Source of the DNA: Lophium mytilinum
Lineage: Eukaryota > Ascomycota > Dothideomycetes > Mytilinidiales > Mytilinidiaceae
DNA: 64,000 nucleotides
Direction of reading: 5' to 3'
NCBI GenBank assembly: GCA_010093605.1
Contig: MU004203.1
Span: 121,966 to 185,965 of the forward strand
Part shown: one piece after another, positions 31,929-43,846 of the stretch
How the letters are laid out: each line of letters opens with the position of its first letter
Position numbering within the stretch: position 1 is the stretch's first letter
Notes under the pieces: model-generated
Databases searched by the model: none
The model's input: only the letters and a program-made list of their open reading frames with translations
What the model was told of the DNA's origin: nothing
Made by a program: the position numbers and the translations under genes

Positions 31929-34900
31929 ATGCGCGGCATTCTCCCAGGGCGGCCGCAGGCGAAGCTCCAGGCCGTCACCACCGGGCTTTGGGGAAGCCTG
32001 CAGGTCATTGTGAGCGATCCCGGGCCTTCAACTCGATGCGCATGACGTGTAATACTAATTATTATATTTATAGGCGTATATTTCTGGGAACTCGGTCGTT
32101 GTCCTCGATGGATATAACCATGTGCTGCAGACCATCTATATCGAGGAAGAAGAGGACCTGGAGGCGATAAAGCTCGATGAGGAGACCGGAAAGATCGCGA
32201 CGTGTTCCGGCGAGCATATCTACATATACAAGCCCTATGGCCAGGATGAAGGAGCTTTGAAGGTTCTCATACACCATCTCCCCATGACGATCCGAAGCTA
32301 ACCAGCGCACTTCAATAGTGGTCCCTCCAAGGCACCCTCCCCCTCCCCGAACCGAACGACCTCATCACCACCCTCTCCTGGGGCCTCGACGAAGAGCTCC
32401 TCGTCGGCAGCACCTCCCTTACCCTCTTCTCCACCCACTCCCATCCCGAACAGATATGGTCAAAACGCCTCGCCAACCCCGCCAAATTCGCCCAGTTCTC
32501 CCCGGACGCAACTTTCATCGCTTCGACGGGGACACACGACCGATTATTGAAAGTATGGCGGCGGCTAGCATTTGGCTCTGTGGAACAGGCATTCGATTAT
32601 AGCTACCTCCCACACCCCTCTGCCATCACGGGCATCCATTGGCGGAAACCATTTCATAAAGAGTCGGCAACGGAAAATGTGCTGTACACCATTTGCGCGG
32701 ATAGCAAGGTGCGGGTGTGGACAACCGGAGAGAATCATGGGAGCGATGGGTTAGTACTGTGGGCGGAGATCGATTTGCTGGAGTCGATACAGCCGCGGCA
32801 TCTGGACCAGCAGAGCAAGAAGCGATACGCCTTTTTCATCGACAGTCGGGACTTCACATATGCGACGGAACGCGCGGTACAAAGAGCGTCGAATGATGAT
32901 AAAGAACAAATGGCGCTCGCGCATCTTATCGAAGTCGCGAATCGGAGCCCGGAGGTTTGTGTGGTGCTGGACGATCGGGGGAACATGTCTGCGTGGGGTC
33001 TTGAAAGTATCGGCTGCAAAGTCAGGAAAACGACCGATATATTCAACATCGCGCACGTCGAAGGGCTGCATCTCCATTTCGCGAAAGGGGCAAGCGGGTT
33101 GGACGACAATGTACAGTTCCATGCTTTCTGCGGTGACAAGCCGGATAGCGTCTTTACGCTACTCACGCATCATTTCGATGGCAGGATTGAGTGGCTGGAG
33201 AGCCGTGTTGATCATCTCTTTGACCCTTCGGCGCAGCGGAATCGGATACTGCGGAAGGCGGTTTGGACGGGACATTCGCATGCCATCAAGAAAGTCAACC
33301 GGACAGCGAGCGGAAGAGCTCTGATCTCGCGTACGGTTAATGATGAGAGTGTCGTGTGGGTGCAGAGGCATATCCAGTCCGGGATGACGCTCCATCGGCA
33401 TAGCACGGTCAGGCATGAAGGCCATATCCACCGCACTTCTATTCTTCACGAGGGAAATTTCGTCGTCTTCCTGCATCACGATAGCATCTCGCTCTGGGAT
33501 TCGCGAGGCCCCGTAGCGGTAGAGGTTGCCCGATGTCAATACAAACTACAAGGTAAACCGCTATGTCTTCTTGTCGTCCCTGAGACCGAACCCGGCCATG
33601 GTCACATGCACATCGCGACTATCAGCTCCGATATGAAGGGATTGGCTTGGGAGTTACGACTACCGCCAGAGATTGACCCACTGACGGGACGAAAACTTTC
33701 GACTATCAGCGCATCAGCTCCTGTGTATACTAAGGCTGCGCAATCGAATGGCCACTCTGAAATCACGATGAAGGAGTACGGTTCGTTTGATCTCGGCTCT
33801 GGCGACGATCTCGCCTTCGTGCTCCCAGTTGATCCCGCCGGTACAGCACCCGTGATCTCAGGATTCCTGGACACCTTCGCACGGGATGTCGCTATCTCAT
33901 ACACAAAATCTGGCATCATCAAGTCGTGGACCGCGAGGGTCAACTTTGAGGAGCAGAAGCTGGACTGGTTACGCACGTCAACCGTCGAGACAAGCATTCC
34001 AAACCCACACCTCGCCAGCGGTACATCAATACGGAAGGCTGCACTGGTGGATGCCGAGCAGACTACGCTCACAATTTGGAACACCAGAAGCGCTCAGCTA
34101 GAATACGAAGAACGGTTCGACGGGCACGGCACGATCCAGGATCTCGATTGGTCATCCACACCAGACAACCAATCCATTCTAGCGGTCGGCTTCCCGCACA
34201 GAGTTGTCATATATGCCCAGTTACGGTATGACTATCTCAATGCCGGTCCATCATGGACGCAGATCAGAGAAATCCGCATCCGCGACCTCACACCTCATCC
34301 CATCGGCGACTCTGTCTGGTTGGGCAGCGGCAACCTTGTCATTGGCGCGGGCAATCAGCTCTTTGTACAAGATGAGCATGTTGAAGTCGACGGTCTCTTC
34401 CCGAGTCTACGACTCCTCTCGAGGAAGAAGGCAGAGCTTGACATCTTTACCGCAGTCAGCAGGCTTAATGGCCCGCTGCCAGTCTTTCATCCCCAGCTAC
34501 TTTCGCAGTGTGTGCTCTCCGGAAAGGTGGCACTTGTACAGCGGATCTTGCTTACCCTGTACAAGAAGCTGAAGTTCTTCGTGCCCGGTGATGAGTTGGA
34601 AGGGTTCTTAGGTTTTGAGGCGCACGACTTTTCAGAGGATCTCGATGTAAGCTATGCCGGTTCCTTCCTATCCTCGCTTATGCTAACTCTATAGACTGCC
34701 ATGACTGCCTCTCGAAAGGAAATGCACTCCTCCTACGCCGACTTCTCTGAAGACCCTGATCCCGACACCGTCACCGAAGCTGTCGCCAATTCCCTCAAGG
34801 AGACTCTCACTAAAATCCAGCTCCCCCAACTCTCTTCCCAAGAGCAATTCCATCTCGCCGACATCATTGAGTGTGTGGGCATGGTCGAGAAGCATCGCCG

Positions 34901-36268
34901 CTCTATTGACGACAACGCCGGTCGCTTCCTACTTTTCTTCAGACAGCATGTCCTCCGCTCTGGCCAGCATTCCGCAGAGGAGGTCCCCATCTCCTGGCGC
35001 GAAATCACTTGGGCTTTCCACAGCGGCAGCCAAGACATCCTTGTCGATCTTGTCTCCCGCCACTTCAGCGGCCGTATGCTATGGCGCCACGCGAGGGAAA
35101 GCGGCATCTTCATGTGGATGACTGACCTCGCCGCCCTAGTAAGCTCGTCAACTATTCCCTCCCCAAATGATGCTAATAAACCTAATAGCGCGCCCAATTC
35201 GAGTCCGTCGCTCGCAACCAATACACCTCCACCGACGACAAAAACCCCGTCGACTGCTCCCTCTTCTACCTCGCCCTCCGCAAAAAAGCCGTCCTCATCG
35301 GCCTGTGGCGCATGGCCACGTGGTCGCGCGAACAAACTCCCACCCTCCGCCTCCTCTCCAACAACTTCACCGACGCACGCTGGAAAACCGCCGCCTTAAA
35401 AAACGCATACGCACTCATGGGAAAACGCCGCTTCGAATACGCCGCCGCCTTCTTCCTCCTCGCCGACCACCTCGCCGACGCCGTCTCCGTTCTCTCCAAC
35501 CAACTCAACGACACCCAACTCGCCATCGCCGTCGCGCGCGTCTACGAAGGCGACGACGGGCCCATCCTCACCGCCTTCCTCAAGGAAAAAGTCCTGCCCC
35601 AGGCCGCGCGCGAGGGCAACCGCTGGCTCGCGACGTGGGCGTTCTGGATGCTAGGGAAGCGGGACAGCGCTGTGCGCGCCCTCGTGCAGCCCCTCACGAC
35701 GCTAATGTCGCCGCCAGAGACGCCGTCGTTTGAGTCGAGGCTGTTTTCGACGGACGATCCGGCGTTGGTGGTGTTGTATAAGATTCTTCGCGCGAAGAGT
35801 TTGCAGACGCTGAGGGGCGCGGCGATGGTGAGTCCGCGCGCGGAGTGGGAGTTTGTGCTGCATACCGCCGGGTTGTATGAGCGGATGGGGTGTGATCTGT
35901 TAGCGTTGGATTTGGTCAAGACGTGGGAGTTTTTGTTGCCAAGGCTGCCGCAGAGTCGGTTGCCGCGGACGCCGGTGGATGGGGGGGTGGTGAAGGCGAA
36001 GGGAACGTTGGATGCGGAGTTTGATCCGAGGATGCTGTTGAGGCGGAGGAGTAGTTTGGTTGTGGCGGATTTGCCAACCAGGGAGCATGTTAGGAATGCG
36101 TTGCAGGAGGCTGAAGGGGACATTGAGAGCGATGATGAGGAGGATGAGGAGGAGGAGGCGGAGGGGAAGATGGATGGGGTTAAGGAGAAGGAGGGGCCGA
36201 AGAAGCCGCCGCCGACGCAGTTTCAGGAGCCGGATGCTGGGAGTTTGTTGGATGCGTTTGGGTTTTAG
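31929..36268 (+). CDS. RAV1: RAVE complex subunit Rav1 (V-ATPase assembly regulator)
   Basis: Five exons, 31,929-32,009, 32,074-32,262, 32,319-34,646, 34,695-35,138 and 35,189-36,268, give 1,373 residues, close to yeast Rav1 (1,357). All four introns are 48-64 bp and phase 0, with GTGAGC, GTTCTC, GTAAGC and GTAAGC donors and CTAAC/CTAAT branch sites. The N-terminus (MRGILPGRPQAKLQAVTTG) and the WD40-type propeller sequence up to about 690 fit Rav1. From about 690 the conserved Rav1 C-terminal region follows (e.g. LFYLALRKKAVLIGLWR at about 1,038). The tail is acidic. Rav1 with Rav2 and Skp1 reassembles V1 and Vo sectors of the vacuolar H+-ATPase after glucose return. No defect is visible. Confidence 0.93.
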
Positions 36269-36930
36269 GGAGTCGTGGGTGTAGTATAGTGCTGTATGTA
36301 TCAAGTGGGCATAGGCGGTGTTGGTGGTGCGATTGCTAGACTCGAGCGGGTTGTTTGTGGTAATGGGATGGACGTGTAAGTGTGGTTTCGATCAATCAAA
36401 GATCCAGTCACGAGTCCACTTCAACATGTCTAGTTTGTACTGTGAGGTCTTCTGAGAGTTCATTCCGTCTAAATCGAAGGTCATGCTGAAGAAGATCCCC
36501 GATGACCTCGCCCTGTGAGTATGTGGTAAGATTGCTTCAAGTCAGCTCTCTCTATCGCTCTGGATTCTTTGATTGCTTCTACGCACACATGGCAGATGAC
36601 ACCGGATACTAGCAATTGACGCAGTAGTATAAGAATCCGCTTCTTCTCCCTCTCTAAATCCTCATCGCAGACTACTCATTCTTTCCATACGACTACTTCT
36701 AATCTTTATAGCTTTTTCTGCTTTATATAACTTTCCGTATCTCCTGACGTATACTCCACTTCTCCCAACTTTATCGACAGCACTTGAAATGATCTTTAAT
36801 GGTGCTTGAGCCTTGCTCGGCGGGCGGACGCCTGCACTCTACGCTCCAACACGTGCATAAAAAGCTGGAGGCGCACCAGTTCATGAGACCTGGACGCGTC
36901 CACTCCGCTTGACGCAGATCGACTGGCTGT
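36269..36930. other. Intergenic, no gene seen
   Basis: This is the 3' flank of RAV1. The stretch 36,600-36,780 is T/C-rich, with repeated CTTTATAT-like sequence. No coding or RNA feature was recognised. Confidence 0.3.
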
Positions 36931-36934
36931 GTTC

Positions 36935-37310
36935 GTCAATGAGTCGATCAAAAACTCTTGTAGCAAAAATAACGACACTTGTGTTCCCATGAGCGGGACA
37001 GCGAACAGCCAGGATGTATACTTTCGTGGCAGAGTTCTCTTTGGGCGCAAATCGACTCGCTATCTACATGCATGAGTGGATCATAACATCCCATCATGTT
37101 GATCAATGGTACCTGCGGCACCTGCGAGCGGGACGGCAAAATAGCGCGAATGTACACCTTATGAGACGGAGACGAGCAACTTCGCTCAGACGCACACAGC
37201 CTTGCCGGATCTCCGAATCAATCGATCAAAGCATCATGTCTTCTCCACCAATTGTACCTGCGGCACCTGCGAGCAGGACGGCAAAACAGCTCGTCCGTAT
37301 ATAGTATGAG
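36935..37310 (+). repeat. Three diverged ~140-bp units
   Basis: GAGTCGATCAAAAACTC (36,942), GAGTGGATCATAACATC (37,074) and CAATCGATCAAAGCATC (37,219) each precede a GTACCTGCGGCACCTGCGAG or GAGCGGGACAGC block. The second and third units share 20 bases exactly in that block. Steps are 132 and 145 bp. Confidence 0.65.
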
Positions 37311-37635
37311 CCGCGCTGAACCGCTGTCGGTGTAGATTCGACCTGGAAGCTTCTCTCGAGGAGCCGGAGAGCGACTGGTGAAGTTGCAAAGCGTTCGTTT
37401 CGGCCACAAAGCGCCTGCTTCCAGTCGCTCTCGGGCGGATTGGCGAGCGGCTTAACATTATTCACTTTTTTGGAATTCTGGCAAGTTGGGGTACTTAAGA
37501 TTGGAAAGTTTAGGCAGGTTGCTTTCTTCTTCAGAACAACCAACAAGTTTCGATTGTGAGTTATCCTTTTGACGGCTTGGAACTGCTGGAGTACTGATCA
37601 TTTTAGCAAGATCTTCATAATCGAACACTTCCAGC

Positions 37636-38301
37636 ATGTCTTCCCCAAACCGAAACCCCGCGAGCCCAGGCAAGGCTGCTGGGAGCCCAGGCAAAGCCAC
37701 CGCCAGTCCAGGCAAGGCCACCCCAAGCCCAGGCAAGGCGACCCCAAGCTCTTCTGGGATCTATATTCCCACATCACCCACTGATGGCGAGGCCATCATG
37801 CCCGCTGCACGTCCTGCCACCCCCGACGCCGTCAACGAGACGCGGTATGCTCTTCCTGAACCTCCAACTACACCAAGCACCACTGACACCAATACTAGTC
37901 CCCCAGTCCTCCCAGCCCTCTCCGCCAACGTCGACCTATCGGCGTATGAGACTCCGGCCTTTTTGGCGGCCGAGCAGATGGTCCTCGGACACCGGGTGGT
38001 TGGTCGGATGACGAGAGACGGGGCCCGTACCTACACGATGCGTATCGGCGGCCCTCTTCCGATGCAGAACGACTACCAGTTCCCAACTGCTGACGAGGCC
38101 ACTGCCCTCGCCATCTACATGAAAAAAGCGAGCTACGATGTCCGCGCCGTCGTCCACGGGGAGCGGGTGTGGCTATTCGTCATTCACTCCACAAACCGTG
38201 CGGAGGATGAAGCCTACTGGATTCAGGACGTCACGACGGGCCATGCCCTCAGCGCCGCGGAGGTGGCTAGCGAAGACGCTGCGAGGACTTGGGGCCGTTG
38301 A
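37636..38301 (+). CDS. Small SPGKA-repeat protein, unknown
   Basis: A single exon of 221 codons. Residues 9-38 are four heptad-like copies of SPGKA(T/A)(A/P), encoded by a 21-bp repeat. S-P-x-K motifs of this kind occur in histone H1-type tails and are possible CDK sites. A Thr/Pro-rich linker leads to a compact-looking C-terminal region (about 100-215) with ADEATALAIYMKKASYDV and VHGERVWLFVIH, which predicts mixed helix and strand. No family was recognised, and no signal peptide or membrane segment is visible. Length, good codon flow and a clean stop support a real gene. The start is the first ATG in the frame. Confidence 0.6.
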   Translation: MSSPNRNPASPGKAAGSPGKATASPGKATPSPGKATPSSSGIYIPTSPTDGEAIMPAARPATPDAVNETRYALPEPPTTPSTTDTNTSPPVLPALSANVDLSAYETPAFLAAEQMVLGHRVVGRMTRDGARTYTMRIGGPLPMQNDYQFPTADEATALAIYMKKASYDVRAVVHGERVWLFVIHSTNRAEDEAYWIQDVTTGHALSAAEVASEDAARTWGR

Positions 38302-38414
38302 AGGCGGCGAGCGAGGTATGTGTGATATGTTCTACATTGTTGACATAAGGCTAACATGTTGCAGACAGCAGCGAAGAGTGCTTGCTAGATGGTGGCTTGG
38401 GAGGGAGTCTGGGA

Positions 38415-38760
38415 GTTAGACTTCATTCTACATACAGGCCATAGATGGCACCTTTCTCGGCATAGAGCTGGCATGCTAGACAGCAAGTTGAAGCAAGTCT
38501 AGACCTTCTACGATTAATTATGCTTGGATGTTTCTTGTGATGCTTTTTGAATCAGATGTGCGATTTCTGCTCTCGAACATCTATTGAAGCAACTCTACAC
38601 TTTTCAGGTTAGGCTTCGACAAACTCGACATACTCTGGTTCTATCGGGAGGGACTAGAAATTTTGACTTCATTTTGCATAGACGCCCTAGATGACACTCT
38701 TCTCGGCTTAGAATTAGCATTAGCATTCCAGACAGCTTAACGAAGCTAGTCTAGACCTTT
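38415..38760 (+). repeat. Direct repeat pair, ~245 bp apart
   Basis: GACTTCATTCTACATACAGG...CTCGGCATAGAGC...CAAGTCTAGACCTT (38,420-38,505) recurs as GACTTCATTTTGCATAGACG...CTCGGCTTAGAAT...CTAGTCTAGACCTT (38,665-38,760). It is non-coding and lies 3' of the SPGKA gene. Confidence 0.6.
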
Positions 38761-39860
38761 CATGAAGGGTTAGAGGAAGTCTTTGATGAACCAGACTTTG
38801 CACTGAAGCTTCTCGACACTATTCAAACCCAATCCAACGTGAATGTAACATGTGATGCCCTCTGAATCTGACACTGCGTTGTCATACCTAAAAATCCGTT
38901 GAATCAAGTCTAAACTAATCGTGACCTGTTACTTGTGAATGTAATGATGACCACGCTCTAAATCTTAACGGCCTCCAGCATGCTGACAACCTATATACAA
39001 ATTAGCTGTATGTTCGCTTAGAGCTCACAGTTTAGACTAGCCGTCTCTATAGTGCTGATATCAGACAACATAAGCTACACCTTTGCAGGACCAGACATAA
39101 TTTTCAAATCCCCCTGCCTAGGTCGATATGTTTAGATATGCATGTTACGTTCTAGATACTCCAGACCTGATCTTACTCCAACACATGCAAAGATCTTATA
39201 AGAATTCTCTACAAATACCGACAAACCTCAAATCAGAATCTTCAATTCAACAAGTCTCAAGTCAGGCGTCCAAAGAAGTATTCACTGCAGCCCGACAAAG
39301 TCTTTTGAAGAACCTCTACACCACGCAATATAAATGGCCTATACATGTAAAGTTTCACCTGTCTAAACCTAGCCTGGTTGTTCTAGATGTCCAGCCGCGG
39401 TCCAAATCACGATGGCATTTCATGGAGCTCGCAATCCTGACCCTTTTCTCAAACACTTTCCTTATTAGAGAAGGAAACTCGCCCCATTGTACCTCTAGAT
39501 ATCCGTTTCAACCACCCAAGACCTATGCAAAACGTACGGACCGTGGATGTCACGTTCCGAGGCTCTCCAAACCTGATCCTAGCTCTCTTGTGGGTTGAGA
39601 TTATCGCGAAACAGCGCCTTATTTCCATCAAGATCCAGATCGTGACGCCCTATTTCAACATCCTCAAAACCAGCTCAATAATACCACATCAATGCGACTC
39701 AAAAAACTCCTCCTGCCGCCCCTAGCCTATCCAGGCTTTCTACATTCGAATGAAACGGTCACAACCGTCCAGATTAAACCAGCTGACTCTCCTGTTGTGT
39801 TCCCCAATGCTTCTTCCTCCCGACAAGGACGTTCCTAGGCAGCCAGCCTGCCTAGGGCTC
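38761..39860. other. Intergenic with weak repeats
   Basis: Sequences such as TGTTACGTTCTAGATACTCCAGACCTGAT (in parts, 39,143-39,172) and GTCACGTTCCGAGGCTCTCC (39,549) recur and recall the ACGTTCTAGAG blocks at 31.1-31.3 kb, in the same orientation. A 156-codon open frame (39,128-39,598) spans them and is probably incidental. Confidence 0.3.
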
Positions 39861-39869
39861 GATATATCG

Positions 39870-41008
39870 AGCGTTTATAGGAAGGCGTGCTCTTGGCCGA
39901 AGGGATTGAGGTTGGTATGGCAAGCGGTCGAGAACGGGTCACACGTTGTGAGCGTTTGGGGCGTGGGAGAGATTGTCGAGGGAGGCAAAGGTCTCATTTC
40001 CCGCCCGTCGAAGAGAGTGGCAGAGTAGCTTATGGATCTGGAATGGAGAGAAGAAGGGCTGGGGATCTGTTAGCTGGCATGAACGAAAGTGTTTTGGTGT
40101 TGTAATGTTTGTCTGGCCGCCTCGTTGATGTGAAAATTGAGAGGGTAGCGGACAACGCGGTCGTCACTAGAAATGTGAGATAGGATTGAAGATACAGGAT
40201 GAGCTGTCCGCGTCTGACTTGAAATATTGTGAATTGTCTTAAGACTTGGGAGTCGGCGTCCATGTGAGTTGGCCCGGCCGCCATCTTGCGCAAGACCTGA
40301 CGAGCGCCGCTTGTACTGAATTGGCTCTGGACGCCGTATGAGCTTACCAAGGGTCCAAAGCTGTTCGGCCGGTGGGTTCGTTGATGCAGAGCCGTTGGTG
40401 TTGAGGTTCACAACCTCCTCGCGCGGTCTACGGGTGGATTGAAGGAGGCGGCTGGCAGTGCCATCGCCATCGGCAGCAGAGTTTTGAACATGGAAGGCTC
40501 TTGTAGCTGTTGCTTGAGTAATGTAGAGGGACTAGAGCATGGTGAGGCCGAAGCAGACGCGTCAGAAGATACTGAGTATGTCGTCGTCTCAAGGAAGATC
40601 TGAGTGGTGTCGGCCATGCTGAAGCCATCGGTGGAGCAGAAATAAGGATAGTCTCTTCCTTAGCTCTTTTGCGATCATAAGTAATATCCATGAGGTTTCA
40701 AGATGCGCGGTGGTGTAGGGAGAGAAGGCCTGTTGGAGGCGCTGTCTTGACGGCCGTCTTGTGGGATAGGCGGCGCCGTCGACCTCCGGGGAGCAGATAT
40801 CTCGATGGGAGTCTTTTAGTTAGCTATTCAAAGAAAAGTCTTCTGTTCAAAGGGATCTCACGATGCGTCGCGGGGTGGCCAATGAAGGAATGCTGTGCTG
40901 TCCGTGACGGTTTCTCGCCCACCGTATGGCGGCGGCATCGCCATCTAGAAAGTATTCACGGGGCAAACCACTCTCCCGACCAAACAGCTGGCCTTGGGAC
41001 ATACTCAT
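39870..41008 (-). pseudogene. Cluster of minus-strand coding-like pieces
   Basis: Several pieces face left. ATG 41,008 to 40,862 joins in phase 0 to 40,812-40,675 through a 49-bp intron (GTGAGA...GCTAAC...AAAAG), giving a 94-residue Ser/Pro-rich product. Further on, 40,617-40,408 (MADTTQIFLETTTYSVSSDA) and 40,411-40,070 (e.g. DDRVVRYPLNFHINEAARQT) read as neighbours but in different frames, as if one base had been gained or lost near 40,420. A CTAAC...CCCAG acceptor near 40,062 leads to a final Pro-rich piece ending near 39,869. This could be two small genes or one frameshifted gene. No family was recognised. Confidence 0.3.
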
Positions 41009-42540
41009 GATTACGATGCATGGCCCTCTATCTCGACAGATCCTGGGTTGATCGCCGTCTCGCAGACGCCCGGTGTCAGACGGCACAACACACGAAGTAG
41101 CTCACGGGGATGGCTTCCTATTGTTTAGTAGACCTTCTTAGGATACCTAGAGCTCTACGGAGATCGTGAGACGCGCCTTTCCGAAGGCGCTGCTCTTGGT
41201 GTGGCCACCGGAGCTCTTCAACACCATCGCCAGCTCACTCCCGTCGGGCCGCCGCAACGATCGCTGACAGTCATCAAGCATGCTTGCTACCGCTCTACAA
41301 CATACATAGAGCATGAGACCAACGCGCGGCAAGCATGGAGAGTAGCAGCATGACAGCATGGAGCCCTACACCAGAGGCGCACAGCCATTGCCTATCATCA
41401 TCACAACAAGACGCGTCAAAACCACCGCGACCAACACCGCACACCTAGACACAGTCAAGGCAAGAGCTGATCAAAACACCAAAGCATTTCTTCTTCGAGT
41501 ACCCAGACAAGCTGAGCAGTTCAATGAAAAAAGAGGTTGAAGAGATATCTCATTCGAGTTTGTTTGTTCCAAAAATTCCCTGCCGATCCCGAAGGACCAA
41601 CAGGAGCAGGTCGATTGTAGTTTTCAATCAGCAAAAGACACGGTCTCGGACGAATCCTCACTGACGCGCGTAATGCCCTGAGAAGATGTTAGTGAGGAGC
41701 TGTGGAAAGGAAGGGGTGGAGTGGACGAACCTTGCACTAGGATGAAGAACGGAACTTGGTCTGGGGGCTGAGGAGTTTATATAGCTGGCGGCCAGGCGCT
41801 AGTGGAGTGATGACTCATCAGCGCTAGACAGTTTAACGGGGGTAGTTTAATCGTCCCGGTGCACCTACACTGTAGAGGGGTGGTGCCTGGGGCCGTGCGT
41901 TGGAGAGCGCCGGGCGGTGGAATGTCGCGGAATCTGGCGGAAGCTCTGGAGTGGTGCCTGGTTCCAGGACGTGGCTCGTGAGTGAAGCAGTGTGGCGCGG
42001 GAGGTGAGAGTGGCTTGCCCGAGCGCTAGCTACGCCCCGAGCAGCCTAATACTATGCCGTTCCTGCTCGGACCGCCTTAGAGATTGTGAAGAGGACAAAT
42101 TTGTGTCATCTGAACCCTCATGCCTTCTTATGCCTATTCCACCACTCTGCGTCTGCCACCGGCCTTGCTTCTCTCCTGTTGTATCCAGTGTCGAACACTC
42201 TGATCTGAGAACTATTTAATCACATTCGTATCCTCTAAATATATCTTGCATTAGCATTATGTGTCCTGAATTCACAAATCTGTACTTTGCGGGTTGTGCG
42301 TCGCGAGAATTTGGTGATGCCTCTTCCGTTCATCCATATTACACACTTTCACATCTACACTACACTCTTATTGACACCTGCATGCTTTCTACTCTACGGA
42401 ACTTCTTTTAGCAGGATCTATCTGTTGTCGTACATGCTGCAGCTCTTAGATATTCTCAACACGGTAGCCGATTTGATACTTTGAAACTGGATATTTCCAT
42501 CGAGGATATGTTACAATTCCCCTCTCAAAGTCTCGAGACT
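41009..42540. other. Intergenic, ambiguous open frames
   Basis: 41,150-41,540 is GC-rich and open on both strands (for example minus 41,280-41,147 and plus 41,358-41,540), so no reading is safe. The rest, up to the small repeat at 42.56 kb, shows no gene. Confidence 0.25.
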
Positions 42541-42556
42541 GCAAATCAATCTAGTG

Positions 42557-42645
42557 TCACGGATAGTAGCTCACTTAAACACCGACAATAGTTCACTGTG
42601 TTGCGAATAGTAGCTCACTGTGATCTAGATCGTAGCTCATTGTAT
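42557..42645 (+). repeat. 22-bp minisatellite, four copies
   Basis: GATAGTAGCTCACT-like units start near 42,562, 42,585, 42,605 and 42,627. They lie 3' of the dehydrogenase gene, where they would be in or just beyond its 3' untranslated region. Confidence 0.65.
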
Positions 42646-42777
42646 TTTAGGAAAAACTCATTCGGCGTTATATTAATTGTCAGCAAGATATCGATTCGTT
42701 CTCGAAGTTCTGCGTCATGTACTACTCGACCCTTACTCACGGCTCCCGCTCTTCGATTATCTTGAAGGAGCGATCTC

Positions 42778-43846
42778 CTAGCTGTCTTTGCTAGTGGCGA
42801 GAGCGCTGTTAATACCCGCTTCAATATTCTCCAATACCCGCTCGACCAACCCCTGACTCCTGAATTGCGCGAGCAACCTTTCAACCTTGGGCCCCGCACT
42901 CTCCCCATTCGCGTCAATCGAATACACGCCACTGCCAGCCTGGCCGTCCATCCCCCTCGCAAGAGCCACCCCGTCAGCCAACGGAACCCCAGACATCGCG
43001 TCTTCAGCCCCCGAAGAATACCGCGCACTGGTACAAAGAAACAAATGGCGATCGCCCGCTTCCATGAGCGGGATATGCACGAGCGGGCCCAGCACAGCCC
43101 ACACAGTCTTCAAAAAGCGCATCAGCCCGCCAATGGAGCCGCGCGCGATGCCCGACTCCACGGCGCCGGGGAAGTTGTGCACGAAGGAGACCTCGGGAGC
43201 CGCCTTGTGGTGCGCCTCTAGGGCTAAAGTCGTGATGGCGGCCTCATGGCCTGCAAGCGCCATGCGGCCGAGATTCCAGCCTTGGAAGTCGGCCATGTCG
43301 ATCTGGCTCTCGAAGGTGGCCATGAAGACGGTGACGACGCGACGTAGGCCTTTACCGCGGCGGATCAGAGGGAGTAGGTTTGAGATGAAGCGGTTACGGC
43401 TGTATACGGTTAGGGCGGCTGGATAGTTGAGCCCTTCTTCTGTTTCTGCGTGGGTTTAGCGGAGGAAGCGAGGGAGAAGTGTTTGCGGACTCACTGAAGC
43501 TGAGTTGTAGGGTACCAACGGTCAAGCAGAGCAAGTTGATGACCTCTTCCTTGCTCCCCAGCTCCTTGCAGATCTCGTCTACGTTGCGCATAAGGCTTGT
43601 TTCTCGTTGAAGGAAGACAAAGGTGCCTTCAGGGTTGAGCGCTTCGCACTCGGCGGTGATGCGGTCGCCAGCCTCCCGAGAGCGCCCGACGATGTAGACT
43701 CGCGGCTGAGATGCGTGCTTCGCGAATTGTCTCACTGTTGTTTCTCCAACTCCATTGGTGCCTCCAACAAAAACCGCGACAAGTCCGGCGGGGAGGGTAG
43801 ACTTGATGCGGTCGTTCGAAGACTCTATGATATCAAGAGAGACCAT
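42778..43846 (-). CDS. Atypical short-chain dehydrogenase/reductase
   Basis: Two exons, 43,846-43,495 and 43,445-42,778, encode 339 residues. The 49-bp phase-1 intron has GTGAGT, CGCTAAAC and ACGCAG. The dinucleotide-binding motif VFVGGTNGVGETT (about 26-38) and VYIVGRS (about 50) mark a Rossmann-fold SDR of the fungal kind with a long C-terminal half. The usual NNAG is LTVG here. The catalytic YxxxK is YSRNR (Tyr132, Arg136), so the lysine is replaced by arginine, as in a branch of uncharacterised fungal SDRs. It probably binds NAD(P) in the cytosol, but activity cannot be assumed and the substrate is unknown. No biosynthetic partners lie nearby. Confidence 0.85.

Noticed and set aside
40690-41540. 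Several plus-strand small genes
   Set aside because: GC-rich sequence open on both strands, with no splice or domain support. The minus-strand pieces are somewhat better.
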